From Nitrospira japonica (lineage in GTDB: Bacteria > Nitrospirota > Thermodesulfovibrionia > UBA6902), in contig DYJL01000004.1 in the NCBI GenBank assembly GCA_020723105.1, forward strand, positions 1 to 64,000: a DNA stretch of 64,000 bases, in the 5' to 3' direction. Below the pieces are notes generated by a model. The model was not told the origin of the DNA. It searched no databases and saw only the letters and a program-made list of their open reading frames with translations. A program made the translations under genes and the position numbers. This document shows, piece after piece, positions 1 to 8,807 of the stretch; position 1 is the first letter of the stretch; the number at the start of each line of letters is the position of its first letter.

Positions 1-73
1 TTTCCACCTTAATTCAGCCCCAAAACTGTCCAACCATTGGGGTCCACCTCTAACACTAAATCCGGCGTAAGTC

Positions 74-153
74 GAACACCCAATCCGATGGAGCCAGAAC
101 AGCAAATCCGGCAATGCCCGAACACTTTTGAAGGGATATCGGATTCGGTGTTC
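74..153. repeat. Imperfect inverted repeat near the window start
   Basis: Positions 74-89 (GAACACCCAATCCGAT) and 138-153 (ATCGGATTCGGTGTTC) are reverse complements with one mismatch, separated by 48 bp. The stretch between them also contains short GC-rich complementary pieces. No gene is visible in 1-230, so this is either part of a decayed mobile element end or an intergenic palindrome. Its identity is unknown. Confidence 0.5.
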
Positions 154-234
154 GGGTAAACCGGATTCCGGCCTTTTCTTAATAAACTCCTGCAGTTTGT
201 ACTAAAATGCCCTCCAAAACTACCAGGAGGGTAA

Positions 235-309
235 ATGAAGAAGAAAAGCGGGAGGATAAGCGTGAGAAAGATACATGAAGTATGCAGGCTGCGGCTTAAG
301 ATTGCCTAA
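235..309 (+). pseudogene. Decayed 5' end of an IS21-type istA transposase
   Basis: An AGGAGG at 225-230 precedes an ATG at 235 that opens a 24-residue frame ended by TAA at 307. The peptide starts MKKKSGRISVRKIHEVCRL, which resembles the usual N-terminus of IstA (IS21-family) transposases, where RKI.EVLRL leads into a helix-turn-helix. Shortly after the stop another frame reads LIRSNYSINKY, as the IstA helix-turn-helix might after a frameshift. Nothing else of the transposase or of istB is visible before prsK. It is a relic, and the assignment rests on one short motif. Confidence 0.4.
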
Positions 310-335
310 TCCGGTCTAACTACTCGATTAACAAA

Positions 336-364
336 TACTAAAAAAGATATAAAAAGGGTATAAT
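336..364 (+). promoter_or_regulatory. Possible promoter upstream of the MITE and prsK
   Basis: A perfect TATAAT lies at 359-364 in an AT-rich stretch, directly before the MITE-like repeat. The matching -35 region around 336-341 (TACTAA) is poor. If used, the transcript would begin inside the repeat and carry it as a folded 5' leader into prsK. This is a motif match only. Confidence 0.25.
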
Positions 365-371
365 TTTATAT

Positions 372-518
372 TAGCAGGCTACTGAAAAAGTCTGTAATTG
401 TCATTGCGAGGAGCATATTTTGCGACGAAGCAATCTCAAACTTATTGATTTATAAAGAAGTGAGTTTGCTTCGCTTCGCTCGCAAAGACAGCTAAAATAC
501 TTTTTCAGCAACCTGTTA
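372..518. mobile_element. MITE-like element, copy 1 (147 bp)
   Basis: The element has imperfect terminal inverted repeats: TAGCAGGCTACTGAAAAAGT at the left, matched by the complement of ACTTTTTCAGCAACCTGTTA at the right. It encodes nothing. A second copy at 39864-40067 is nearly identical, apart from two segments of 32 and 25 bp missing here. Both copies fit a TA dinucleotide at each edge, as expected for IS630/mariner-type targets. The interior carries a GTCATTGCGAG / GAAGCAATCTC type palindromic repeat. The right edge is only 13 bp from the prsK start codon. Confidence 0.8.
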
Positions 519-531
519 GTTATTCCATGTA

Positions 532-2595
532 ATGATGATTATATTTATTTTTTCAATAATAACTGCTATCAGTGCAATTCTTATAGCCTTCGTGGTCTTT
601 TTCAAGAGATATGACCGTCTTTCCCATATAGCTTTTCTTCTAAGTATGCTTTCTACAGCGTTTGTGATTTTTGGGGATTCAATGTGTGTATTCAACCCCG
701 GATCACTGTTTGTCTGGAAAAGGTTCGTTTTTATAGCCGAGGCTGTTATGGTTACTTCATGGCTTTTATTCACCATGAGTTTTGCAAGAGCTGACTATTG
801 GGATGTTGTTAATAAATTTTCCGAGCTTTTATTATTAATATCGCCTTTATATGCATATTTTATCATTGCTATTCCAATAGACGAGTTCTTTTATTCTCCG
901 GAGTTTAATATGGAAAAAATTCTTTTTCTGGGGAGCACAGGATATGTATTCAATCTTTTGCTTCTTCTTTATGCAGTAGTTTCAATAATAAATTTAGAAA
1001 CAACATTAAGAAGCTCCTCCGGAGCTAATAAATGGCAAATTAAATATATCTTTCTGGGAACGGGCGGCATAATAGCAATGAACATTTTCTACTATAGCTA
1101 TGCGTTGCTTTATCGTTCAATTAATATGAACTTTTTGCCTGTAAGGAACGGAGTGGTATTAGTTTTAATTTTTTTAATAGCATTCTCTCTTTTTAGGCAT
1201 AATGCTATGGATGTTGAAGTGACTATATCAAGGAAAATGTTCTATAGATCGCTAAGTATTTTTATTATAGGATGTTATCTGCTTGGGCTTGGATTGGTAG
1301 GACAGGGGATGAGATATTTTGATCCGCGGATTGGTGAGAATATTGTGACCTTCCTTGGATTTGTTGGCGCCATCGTGGTCCTGATAATTATTCTTTCAGA
1401 ACAATTGCGAAGAAAGGCAATAGTTTTTATTAGTAAAAATTTCTACAGTTATAAATATGATTATAGAGAACAGTGGCTGAAGTTTACCCAGCGTATTTTT
1501 TTAAAAAATGATTTTAACGAGCTTCTTGATTCAATTGCTGAAGGTTTTAAGGAAGCCATAGGTTCAAGAGGAGCTTCAGTGTGGTTGAAAAGTAAGGACA
1601 ACAGAGAATATGTATGCGTTAAGGTAATAGAAACCAATATGGTTAATATTGTCCCGGACAATAGTCTTATTGAATTTTTACAACATAATAAATGGGTTCT
1701 AAACATATATGACAGTAATTGTAAAGCTATTGTTTCAGATAATAAAGAATTTTTAGAAAAGACAAAAACCTCTCTTATAGTTCCTTTTCTTCATATTGAC
1801 AGGCTGATAGGTTTTATTATTCTTATGGAAGGGCTTGGTGATGACGAATATAATTATGAAGACTATGATTTACTTAAGACCTTAGCTAAACAGGCAACCT
1901 TGGCGATTATTAATACCCAACTTGCAGAGGAATTAATAGAAGCAAAAGAAATGGAGGCAATGGGGAGATTATCATCGTTTATAATACATGACCTTAAGAA
2001 TTCGGCTTCTATGCTTTCACTTATAGCACAAAATGCTGAAGAACATATTGATAATCCTGATTTTCAGCGCGATGCAATTCGTGCTGTCGCTAATACTACA
2101 GAAAAAATTAAGGGTATTATTGAAAAGTTAAAGAATCTTCCGGTTAAGAGAAAATTTGAGATGGAATATTCTGATTTAGGGGAGTGTGTTAAAGGTGCTA
2201 TTGCACAGATTAACCTGAATGGAAAAGGGAATCTCTCTTTCAAGGGACTTGAACCTGTAAATATAGAGTTTGATAAAGAAGAAATTTCAAAAGTTGTTTT
2301 AAATCTTGTAATGAATGCACTTGATGCAACTGAAATGCAGGGTGATATAAAAATATTGACAGGCTTTGAAAATTCCATGGCTTTTATCAAAGTATCTGAC
2401 AATGGATGCGGGATGTCTGCGAAGTATATAGAAGAAAAACTTTTTAAACCATTTCAAACTACCAAGAAAAAGGGGCTTGGAATAGGTCTATATCAATGTA
2501 AATCAATTGTTGAGGCTCACTCTGGTAAATTGATAGTGGAGAGTAAAGAAGGGAAAGGGACAGATTTTATAGTCTACTTGCCGGTAAAATTATGA
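532..2595 (+). CDS. prsK: PEP-CTERM/exosortase-system sensor histidine kinase PrsK
   Basis: Membrane histidine kinase of 687 residues. Roughly the first 300 residues hold a cluster of hydrophobic helices (about eight), a GAF-like domain follows at about 320-465, and then the kinase core. The phospho-acceptor box reads FIIHDLKNSASM, with His486. The ATP-binding domain shows DNGCGM and GLGIGLYQCKSIVEAHSG. This architecture and the HDLKN box match PrsK, the sensor that partners PrsR in exosortase/exopolysaccharide loci. Here prsR is not adjacent but two genes downstream (4973). The start is MM at 532/535 with no clear Shine-Dalgarno, and a MITE ends 13 bp upstream, so expression may depend on that insertion. 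The signal sensed is unknown. Confidence 0.9.
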   Translation: MMIIFIFSIITAISAILIAFVVFFKRYDRLSHIAFLLSMLSTAFVIFGDSMCVFNPGSLFVWKRFVFIAEAVMVTSWLLFTMSFARADYWDVVNKFSELLLLISPLYAYFIIAIPIDEFFYSPEFNMEKILFLGSTGYVFNLLLLLYAVVSIINLETTLRSSSGANKWQIKYIFLGTGGIIAMNIFYYSYALLYRSINMNFLPVRNGVVLVLIFLIAFSLFRHNAMDVEVTISRKMFYRSLSIFIIGCYLLGLGLVGQGMRYFDPRIGENIVTFLGFVGAIVVLIIILSEQLRRKAIVFISKNFYSYKYDYREQWLKFTQRIFLKNDFNELLDSIAEGFKEAIGSRGASVWLKSKDNREYVCVKVIETNMVNIVPDNSLIEFLQHNKWVLNIYDSNCKAIVSDNKEFLEKTKTSLIVPFLHIDRLIGFIILMEGLGDDEYNYEDYDLLKTLAKQATLAIINTQLAEELIEAKEMEAMGRLSSFIIHDLKNSASMLSLIAQNAEEHIDNPDFQRDAIRAVANTTEKIKGIIEKLKNLPVKRKFEMEYSDLGECVKGAIAQINLNGKGNLSFKGLEPVNIEFDKEEISKVVLNLVMNALDATEMQGDIKILTGFENSMAFIKVSDNGCGMSAKYIEEKLFKPFQTTKKKGLGIGLYQCKSIVEAHSGKLIVESKEGKGTDFIVYLPVKL

Positions 2596-2780
2596 TAATA
2601 GTGACAAACAGAGTGTCAGGCAATTTTCTTTAAATGGATTTATTTGGTATGAAACTTTCAACAAGCAGGATTAGATGTTATTATATTTAAAGTACGTTAA
2701 GGATTTTGTCGAAGAACATAGTAAAAAATAAAATTTTGTGTTGAACTATCAAAAATAAATTAGAAGAGGAAAGGAACACA

Positions 2781-3605
2781 ATGGAACTGAATGAAAGAGA
2801 AAAACTAATGGCGCTGAATCTTGAAGAGAAAATTAACCAGTCCAAGAAGGTCATAAAAGAGGCAATAGAGAAATTTGGCACTGAGAAATTGGCTGTTGCA
2901 TGGACTGGCGGTAAAGACAGTACAACAATGACATGGTTGTTCAGGGAGGCTTGCAGAGATCTTAATATACCCATGCCCAAGATTATGTTTATTGATGAGG
3001 GATATGTATTTGAGGAGATTTGGGATATAGTAAATCAACTTAAAAAAGATTGGAATCTTAATGTGATAATTGCAAAGAATACAGATGTCAGTGATAAGGC
3101 GAAGAACATAGGAGACATGATTAAGGTAAGCAGTCTTAATGAACGCAACAGAAGCGAAATTGTAACACTTGGTTTTGATGGAGAAGAATTCCCTTTTGAG
3201 CCCGAATCCTATGTTGGTAATCATTTAATGAAGACTGTTGCTATGAATACGTTTTTGGAAGAGAATGGAATTCTGGCACTTGCTACTGCTATCAGATGGG
3301 ATGAACAGACAGCAAGAATTGAAGAGACATATTTTAGTCCGAGGAGCAACCCCTCTCATGTCAGGGTACAGCCTATATTGCATTTTAAAGAGCGTGATAT
3401 TTGGAATTTTATTTTCGCATATAAGGTTCCCTTTTGTGTATTATACAACGACGGGTATCGGTCTCTTGGAGCAAAGGGATCTACAACTAAAATGTCAGAC
3501 ATTCCAGCTTGGGAACAGGATCTTGAAAATACCTCTGAGAGGGCTGGACGCGGACAGAATAAAGAAGAAATCATGGGTAAACTGAGAGACTTGGGATATA
3601 TGTGA
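2781..3605 (+). CDS. CysD/PAPS-reductase-family PP-loop protein
   Basis: A 274-residue protein with a PP-loop TGGKDS at 42-47, the ATP-pyrophosphatase signature shared by PAPS reductases and the small subunit of sulfate adenylyltransferase (CysD). RWDEQTAR near 172 followed by FSPRS resembles the CysD R.DE..AR.KE..FS.R stretch, and LYNDGYRSLG near 226 is shared with CysH. The CysH catalytic C-terminal Cys motif is absent, so reduction of PAPS is unlikely and an adenylyl-transfer role is more plausible. No CysN GTPase is in the window. A strong GAGGAAAGGA ribosome site precedes the start. Its stop overlaps the next start, so the two are translationally coupled. Both sit between prsK and prsR. 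Confidence 0.8.
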   Translation: MELNEREKLMALNLEEKINQSKKVIKEAIEKFGTEKLAVAWTGGKDSTTMTWLFREACRDLNIPMPKIMFIDEGYVFEEIWDIVNQLKKDWNLNVIIAKNTDVSDKAKNIGDMIKVSSLNERNRSEIVTLGFDGEEFPFEPESYVGNHLMKTVAMNTFLEENGILALATAIRWDEQTARIEETYFSPRSNPSHVRVQPILHFKERDIWNFIFAYKVPFCVLYNDGYRSLGAKGSTTKMSDIPAWEQDLENTSERAGRGQNKEEIMGKLRDLGYM

Positions 3606-4936
3606 TGTTAGGTTTTTTGAAGAAGAAATCAAAACATAATAAAGCGATTGTCGTCGGCATTGACGGCGTTTCCTGCAGATTGTTAAACCGATTTACTAAA
3701 GAGGGCTTAATGCCAAATCTTGCAGATATTGTCAGTAAAGGGACGATTACTGATATGACCGCATCCATTCCCGAAATTTCATCTACTTCATGGACGACTT
3801 TCATGACCGGGGTGAATCCTGGAAAACACGGGATTTACGGTTTTATGGAATTACAGAAGGGAAGTTATAAATGGCGATTTCCCAATTCTGCTGACATTAA
3901 AAGCAAAACACTATGGGAAATAGCGGGTGAACAGGGCAAGAAAAGCATAGTACTCAATGTGCCTTCTACATATCCTGCCAGGCCATTGAATGGTATCCTT
4001 ACTGCAGGCTTTGTCGCACTTGATTTGAAAAAAGCCACGTATCCGGATATGGCGTATGAATATTTAAAGAACATAGGATACAGGATGGATGTTGATATAA
4101 AGAAGGTGCAGGAATCAGTGCAAGCGCTTGCACTGGACATAGAAGAAGCTTTTACTATAAGAGAAAAAGCAATATTGTATTTTCTTGATAATCATGCATG
4201 GGACCTGTTTATAGGAGTAATAACAGAAACTGACCGTTTACATCATTACTTATGGTCAGCTCTTGAAGATGAAAAACATCCACAGCATAATTTCTTTCTT
4301 GATTTTTATAGAAAGCTGGATACTTTTCTTGGCAAAATGTATGAGAGAGCAGGAGATGATATTCCCTTCATTATATTGTCTGATCATGGCTCTATAGGGA
4401 TTAAGCAGGAAATATATCTTAATGCATGGCTTAAAGAAAATGGATATTTGAAATTTAAGAAGGAAAATCCAGAGACTTTCGAAGATATGCTTCCTGAAAG
4501 TAAGACATTTGTTCTTGATCCAGCAAGATTTTATATTCATTCAAAAGGTAAATACCCGCAAGGGAATGTTACCTCAGATGAATATTATAATTTAAGGCAG
4601 AAATTGAAAGAAGAACTCCTATTATTGTCTGTAAATGGAGAAAAAGTTATAAGATCAGTTTTTTTAAAAGAGGGACTTTATAGTGGTAATCTGGTTGATG
4701 AAGCGCCAGATCTCGTTGCTTTGCCTTACGAAGGCTATGATTTGAAGGGTGCAATCAATAAAACTCAAATATCTGGTAAAGGTTTTCTCACAGGGGGACA
4801 TACGAGAGATGATGCAGTCTTTTACATCAACAGGAAAATAAATGTAACAAACATAAATATAATAGACGTTGCTCCTACCATAACATCACTACTTAAAATT
4901 GAACATAATGGTTTTGATGGGAAATGCCTGATATAA
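3602..4936 (+). CDS. Alkaline-phosphatase-superfamily phosphodiesterase/nucleotide pyrophosphatase
   Basis: About 444 residues. The first metal-binding Asp lies in VVGIDG (Asp21), followed by the SSTSWTTFMTG nucleophile region with GVNPGKHGIYGF, then LSDHG near 260-263 and a late GGHTRDD. These are the landmarks of the type I phosphodiesterase/nucleotide pyrophosphatase branch. The enzyme would hydrolyse phosphodiesters or phosphomonoesters of an unknown substrate. There is no signal peptide, so it looks cytoplasmic. It may start at GTG 3602 or ATG 3605, both overlapping the stop of the PP-loop gene. A longer paralogue lies at 27588-29225 in the exopolysaccharide locus, which suggests a function linked to that pathway. 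Confidence 0.85.
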   Translation: MMLGFLKKKSKHNKAIVVGIDGVSCRLLNRFTKEGLMPNLADIVSKGTITDMTASIPEISSTSWTTFMTGVNPGKHGIYGFMELQKGSYKWRFPNSADIKSKTLWEIAGEQGKKSIVLNVPSTYPARPLNGILTAGFVALDLKKATYPDMAYEYLKNIGYRMDVDIKKVQESVQALALDIEEAFTIREKAILYFLDNHAWDLFIGVITETDRLHHYLWSALEDEKHPQHNFFLDFYRKLDTFLGKMYERAGDDIPFIILSDHGSIGIKQEIYLNAWLKENGYLKFKKENPETFEDMLPESKTFVLDPARFYIHSKGKYPQGNVTSDEYYNLRQKLKEELLLLSVNGEKVIRSVFLKEGLYSGNLVDEAPDLVALPYEGYDLKGAINKTQISGKGFLTGGHTRDDAVFYINRKINVTNINIIDVAPTITSLLKIEHNGFDGKCLI

Positions 4937-4972
4937 GCAATATAGCGTATTAATCTTACTCTATTATTAATC

Positions 4973-6361
4973 ATGAAACAATTATTGATAGTTGAAGACA
5001 ACTCTGATATCCAGACGCAGATGAAGTGGGGATTTAATAAAGAATATGATATCATTCAGGCATCTGACAGAGTAACAGCGCTCAAGTTGTTTAGAAAGAA
5101 ACATATTCCGGTTGTTACGCTTGATTTAGGACTTCCACCCGATGAGGATGATGCAAGCGAAGGTCTGCTATGTCTTCGTGAGATATTGATTGAGGCTCCT
5201 GAGACCAAAATAATTATAGTTACAGGTAACAACGACAGAAAAAACGCCCTTAAAGCTATCCATATGGGTGCTTACGATTATTATCTTAAGCCTGTGAATA
5301 TTAATGAACTTAGTGTCATTATACAAAGAGCCTACTACCTCCATGAAATAGAAAATGAAAATCGTAAGCTGCATACTCTTCTGGAGCATGAGGTTGGGTT
5401 TGCCGGCATGATAGGTCAGAGTCCGGAGATGCAGAAGGTTTTTGACACCATTCAAAAGGTTGCTTCGACTGATACGACCGTTTTGATTACAGGGGATAGT
5501 GGCACTGGGAAGGAACTGGTTGCACGGGCTATTCATGAAAAGAGTTTAAGAAAGAAGGGACCGTTTATTGCGATAAATTGTGGAGCAATTCCGGAATCAC
5601 TCCTTGAATCAGAACTTTTTGGACACGAAAAAGGTGCGTTTACAGGTGCATATGCGCAACAAAATGGGAAGTTTGAATATGCAGACAAGGGAACCCTCTT
5701 CCTTGATGAAATTGGAGAAATGTCTACAGGCCTTCAGGCTAAACTTCTAAGATTTCTACAGGAGAAAAAAATTCAGAGGGTTGGCGGCAGAAATGATATA
5801 GAAATTGATACGAGAATTATTGCTGCGACGAATATTGACTTGGTCAATGCAATGAAAGAAGGTACGTTTCGGGAAGACCTCTTTTACAGAATAAGCGTAA
5901 TATCAATTAATGTACCTCCTCTAAAGGAAAGAGGCAATGATATAAGATTGCTTGCCAATGCATTTCTTGAAAGGTATAACATAATGTTTAAAAAGAAGAT
6001 AAAGGGGTTCAGCCATTCGGCACTGAATGCAATTGAGAACCATACCTGGCCAGGTAATGTACGGGAGCTTGAAAATAAACTACAGAAAGCTGTTATTACA
6101 GCAGATTCAAACGTAATAGAGCCTCATCACTTAGGGTTGGAGAAACAAATGGAAATATACGGAGAAAATACAGGGAAAAGATATGAGGGAATTACATTAA
6201 AAGAAGCCCGCAATAAATTTGAAAAAGATCTTATTGAGATCGTGGTCAAAAGACATAATGGTAATATAAAACGTGCTTCTGAGGAATTGGGAATAAGCAG
6301 GCCAACCTTATATGACTTAATTGATAAATATAAATTATCTGTCAAAGATGATTTGAAATAG
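4973..6361 (+). CDS. prsR: Sigma-54-dependent response regulator PrsR
   Basis: NtrC-type regulator of 462 residues. The receiver domain (about 1-120) has the acidic pocket VEDN and the phospho-acceptor Asp51 in TLDLG. The AAA+ domain has Walker A GDSGTGKE near 173-180 and the sigma-54 contact loop GAFTGA at 221-226. A Fis-type helix-turn-helix (NIKRASEELGISRPTLYDLI) lies at the C-terminus. With prsK upstream this matches PrsR, the activator of exosortase-system exopolysaccharide genes with RNA polymerase sigma-54. It begins 37 bp after the phosphodiesterase gene, so it is probably in the prsK operon. I saw no convincing -24/-12 site in the intergenic regions I scanned. Confidence 0.92.
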   Translation: MKQLLIVEDNSDIQTQMKWGFNKEYDIIQASDRVTALKLFRKKHIPVVTLDLGLPPDEDDASEGLLCLREILIEAPETKIIIVTGNNDRKNALKAIHMGAYDYYLKPVNINELSVIIQRAYYLHEIENENRKLHTLLEHEVGFAGMIGQSPEMQKVFDTIQKVASTDTTVLITGDSGTGKELVARAIHEKSLRKKGPFIAINCGAIPESLLESELFGHEKGAFTGAYAQQNGKFEYADKGTLFLDEIGEMSTGLQAKLLRFLQEKKIQRVGGRNDIEIDTRIIAATNIDLVNAMKEGTFREDLFYRISVISINVPPLKERGNDIRLLANAFLERYNIMFKKKIKGFSHSALNAIENHTWPGNVRELENKLQKAVITADSNVIEPHHLGLEKQMEIYGENTGKRYEGITLKEARNKFEKDLIEIVVKRHNGNIKRASEELGISRPTLYDLIDKYKLSVKDDLK

Positions 6362-6478
6362 ATATATAAAGTTTTATTAATCATAAGACATAGAAACCAC
6401 TTCTCTTTTCATGCCAACAAATCTATTTCAATTGTGTATAATATTAGCCGGTTAAGTTCAGAATGAATTGCTAATGTT

Positions 6479-6563
6479 GCCGGAGTGGCGGAATTGGCAG
6501 ACGCAAGGGACTTAAAATCCCTCGTTCCCAAAGAGCGTACCGGTTCGAGTCCGGTCTCCGGCA
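6479..6563 (+). tRNA. tRNA-Leu (anticodon TAA)
   Basis: An 85-nt class II tRNA. The acceptor stem GCCGGAG (6479-6485) pairs with CTCCGGC (6556-6562), followed by discriminator A. The anticodon stem GGGA/TCCC holds the loop with TAA, and there is an extended variable arm typical of tRNA-Leu. The T arm is CCGGTTCGAGTCCGG. CCA is not encoded. The 3' end is only 6 bp from the stop of the convergent hpt gene. Confidence 0.97.
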
Positions 6564-6569
6564 CTTAAT

Positions 6570-7091
6570 TTAGGTGCTTTCCTTGAATATGGAAATATAC
6601 GGTAGATTCCTGAATTTATTGTCGTAGTCAAGCCCATATCCGACAACAAAATAATCTGAAATTTCAAAACCTACATAATCCAGTTTCAGTTCAGCTTTTC
6701 TTCTGGGTTTCTTGTCAAGAAAGGTGCAAATTTTTAAGGATGCAGGATTTCTTCCCAAAAGCGTATCCTGAATATGTTTTAAAGTTAATCCTGTATCTAC
6801 AATATCTTCAATAAGAAGTACATGTTTTCCTTTAATATCTTCTCTCAAATCTGCATGAATTTTTATTTCGCCGGAGGTTTGCGTTTTGATGTAACTTGAT
6901 GCAATAAGAAAATCTATGCTCATTGGGACCTGTATATGCCTTACGATATCAGAGAAAAACATAAAGGCTCCTCTCAGAATTCCTACTGCCAGAACTTGTT
7001 TCCCTTCATAATCTTCTGATATCTTTGACGCCAGTTCTTTGACCCTGTTTTGAACTTGCTCAACAGTTAGAAGGGGTTTTCCAATTACCAT
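6570..7091 (-). CDS. hpt: Hypoxanthine phosphoribosyltransferase
   Basis: A 173-residue purine salvage enzyme that joins hypoxanthine (or guanine) to PRPP to make IMP (GMP). The PRPP-binding signature LLIEDIVDTGLT lies at about 92-103, and GILRGAFMF near 37-45 is the conserved loop next to the active site. Length is normal for bacterial Hpt. The start has an upstream AAAGGA-like site. It converges with tRNA-Leu and has no evident terminator on that side. The 171-bp gap to the divergent dsbA-like gene is AT-rich; a TTGATG / TATAAT pair with a 20-bp spacer at 7130-7161 could be its promoter, but the spacing is poor. Confidence 0.95.
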   Translation of the reverse strand: MVIGKPLLTVEQVQNRVKELASKISEDYEGKQVLAVGILRGAFMFFSDIVRHIQVPMSIDFLIASSYIKTQTSGEIKIHADLREDIKGKHVLLIEDIVDTGLTLKHIQDTLLGRNPASLKICTFLDKKPRRKAELKLDYVGFEISDYFVVGYGLDYDNKFRNLPYISIFKEST

Positions 7092-7262
7092 ATAAATTCC
7101 TTTCTGTAAGCTGTACTTGGTCTTGAAATATTATATATCTTAACGAATAAGATTTCATCAATTTTTTATTGAGTTACAGGTGTGAACTCTCTATACATTT
7201 CTACTAATCTATTGTAATATAACTGTAATTTTTGAATATATGAAAAAAAAGGAGAAAGGCTA

Positions 7263-8075
7263 ATGAAAAAAATATTCATTATTATATCGTTACTTTTAAG
7301 CATCATTCTTTGTATCTCCAGCTGTGTACAAAAAGAACCTGTGAAAGAAATTAAAGCCCCTGCTATTACTAAAGAAGATTTCAAGGAAATCAAAGACACA
7401 CAAGCAGAGATTCAAAATATACAGACTGACATGAGAAACACATTGGCAGATATTCAGAATACACAAAAAGCGATCCTTGCAAAGCTGTCAGATATCGAAA
7501 AGAAGGTTATGACACCGGTCCAGGCAGCGCCTCAGGGAAGACCGGTCATTGATTTTAATAAAATATATAACTTACCTGTAGCCCATTCACCAGTGAAAGG
7601 CAATAAAAATGCACCTGTCACTATCGTTGAATTTTCTGACTTTCAGTGCCCGTACTGTTCGCAGTTGCAGTCAACCCTGAATGACGTACTGCAGGCTTAT
7701 CCCAAAGAGGTAAAACTGGTTTTCAAGCACTATCCCTTATCGTTTCATCAGCAGGCTATGAATGCAGCAAAGGCCTCTGAAGCAGCACGGGAACAGGGAA
7801 AATTTTGGGAAATGCACGATCTTATTTTTCAGAATTTCAATAAACTGAATGAACAGTTATTTAAGGAATTTGCCCAGCAGATGGGCCTGAATATGGAGAA
7901 ATTTTCATCTGATTTCTCAAGCAGTAAATATGACCAGCAAATTCAGCAGGATATGATGCTTGCAAGAAGCTCAGATGTGACCGGCACTCCTACTCTTTTT
8001 ATAAATGGGAAGAGAGTACAGCAAAGGTCCTTTAATGATTTCAAACTGGCTATTGATTCTATATTAAAAAAATAA
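7263..8075 (+). CDS. DsbA-like thioredoxin-fold lipoprotein
   Basis: A 270-residue exported protein. The N-terminus is a lipoprotein signal with lipobox ISSC (Cys21). Residues about 40-80 are a Gln/Asp-rich coiled coil with repeated IQN/TQ motifs. A thioredoxin-like domain of the DsbA family (DSBA/Thioredoxin_4 type) follows, with the redox motif CPYC at 129-132, the alternating helices of DsbA and a cis-Pro in TGTPTLF near the end. It probably acts as a membrane-anchored periplasmic oxidase or isomerase, with the coiled coil as spacer or oligomeriser. GGAGAAAGG lies just before the start. It is a single gene ended by the hairpin at 8107. Confidence 0.88.
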   Translation: MKKIFIIISLLLSIILCISSCVQKEPVKEIKAPAITKEDFKEIKDTQAEIQNIQTDMRNTLADIQNTQKAILAKLSDIEKKVMTPVQAAPQGRPVIDFNKIYNLPVAHSPVKGNKNAPVTIVEFSDFQCPYCSQLQSTLNDVLQAYPKEVKLVFKHYPLSFHQQAMNAAKASEAAREQGKFWEMHDLIFQNFNKLNEQLFKEFAQQMGLNMEKFSSDFSSSKYDQQIQQDMMLARSSDVTGTPTLFINGKRVQQRSFNDFKLAIDSILKK

Positions 8076-8106
8076 TTTTCCATTTTTCTGACAGGAGAGT
8101 TTTTTT

Positions 8107-8140
8107 AAAAAGCCCCTTGGTAAGATTCAAGGGGCTTTTT
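8107..8140. terminator. Bidirectional rho-independent terminator
   Basis: AAAAGCCCCTTG and CAAGGGGCTTTTT form a 12-bp stem around an 8-nt loop. An A-run at the left and a T-run at the right let it serve both the dsbA-like gene (+) and the convergent gene at 8158 (-). Confidence 0.9.
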
Positions 8141-8157
8141 GATTTATTCCTGGAGAA

Positions 8158-8727
8158 TTATCCCCTTGGCTTGGCAAGAATTTCAAGGACCTTTAAATTC
8201 AGAAATCTTTTTGAGGTTACGGATCTTATGATTGTTACTGTGTCTGCACCGTAACCAGTGCCAGCAACTGCGACTACTTCTTCACCTTCAGGGATGAGTC
8301 CAGCGTCTGCTGCCATCATCACTATTTCACAACAAACTTTTACGCCTTCACCAAACCGGCGAAGTGTTTGTGCAATCAGAAGGGTGGGGTAAACACCACT
8401 GAATTTTGCGGCCAAAGCCGTCTCTAAGTTGTGGGTAATCATGGTTCCCGTATATATTCTGGCGCCTGCTGAAAGGATCCGGTCTCTTGCTTCCTGAGAG
8501 AGTTCATTTTTGTTGGTTTCTTTAAAGCCGTGTGAATGAGTTACCAGAACTAAATTAATATTTCTTCCATTAAGGCTTTCAGCAAAAAGCTGTCCAGTGC
8601 TGCCGGTCGTAGTTGCAACGACGATATGTTGGTAGTTAAATTTATCAAGGGTTTCTTTTACAATTGCAAGGCATGGTCCGGTATTTTCAGGACCTGTTTT
8701 TTTAAAATAGGTTACAGTTTTTTGCAT
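8158..8727 (-). CDS. Pyruvate kinase C-terminal (alpha/beta) domain-like protein
   Basis: A 189-residue protein matching stand-alone versions of the pyruvate kinase C-terminal domain. Landmarks are IVVATTTGSTGQLFAESLNG, LVLVTHSHGF and AGTGYGADTVTII. The catalytic barrel of pyruvate kinase is absent, so it is not a kinase. Such proteins occur in many anaerobic and environmental bacteria without known function, and a ligand-sensing role for a phosphorylated metabolite is only a guess. It is a single gene facing the terminator at 8107 and divergent from mazG by about 80 bp. Confidence 0.82.
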   Translation of the reverse strand: MQKTVTYFKKTGPENTGPCLAIVKETLDKFNYQHIVVATTTGSTGQLFAESLNGRNINLVLVTHSHGFKETNKNELSQEARDRILSAGARIYTGTMITHNLETALAAKFSGVYPTLLIAQTLRRFGEGVKVCCEIVMMAADAGLIPEGEEVVAVAGTGYGADTVTIIRSVTSKRFLNLKVLEILAKPRG

Positions 8728-8807
8728 GTTTTTTACCTCCAGAAATGATATTCATTATACCAGATCCATCCGACATCATTCTCAGCAAATTTGCTATACT
8801 CATGACT

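Noticed and set aside
7130-7161. Promoter for hpt on the minus strand
   Set aside because: TATAAT and TTGATG are present, but the spacer of 20 bp is too long to call it with confidence. It is mentioned only under hpt.
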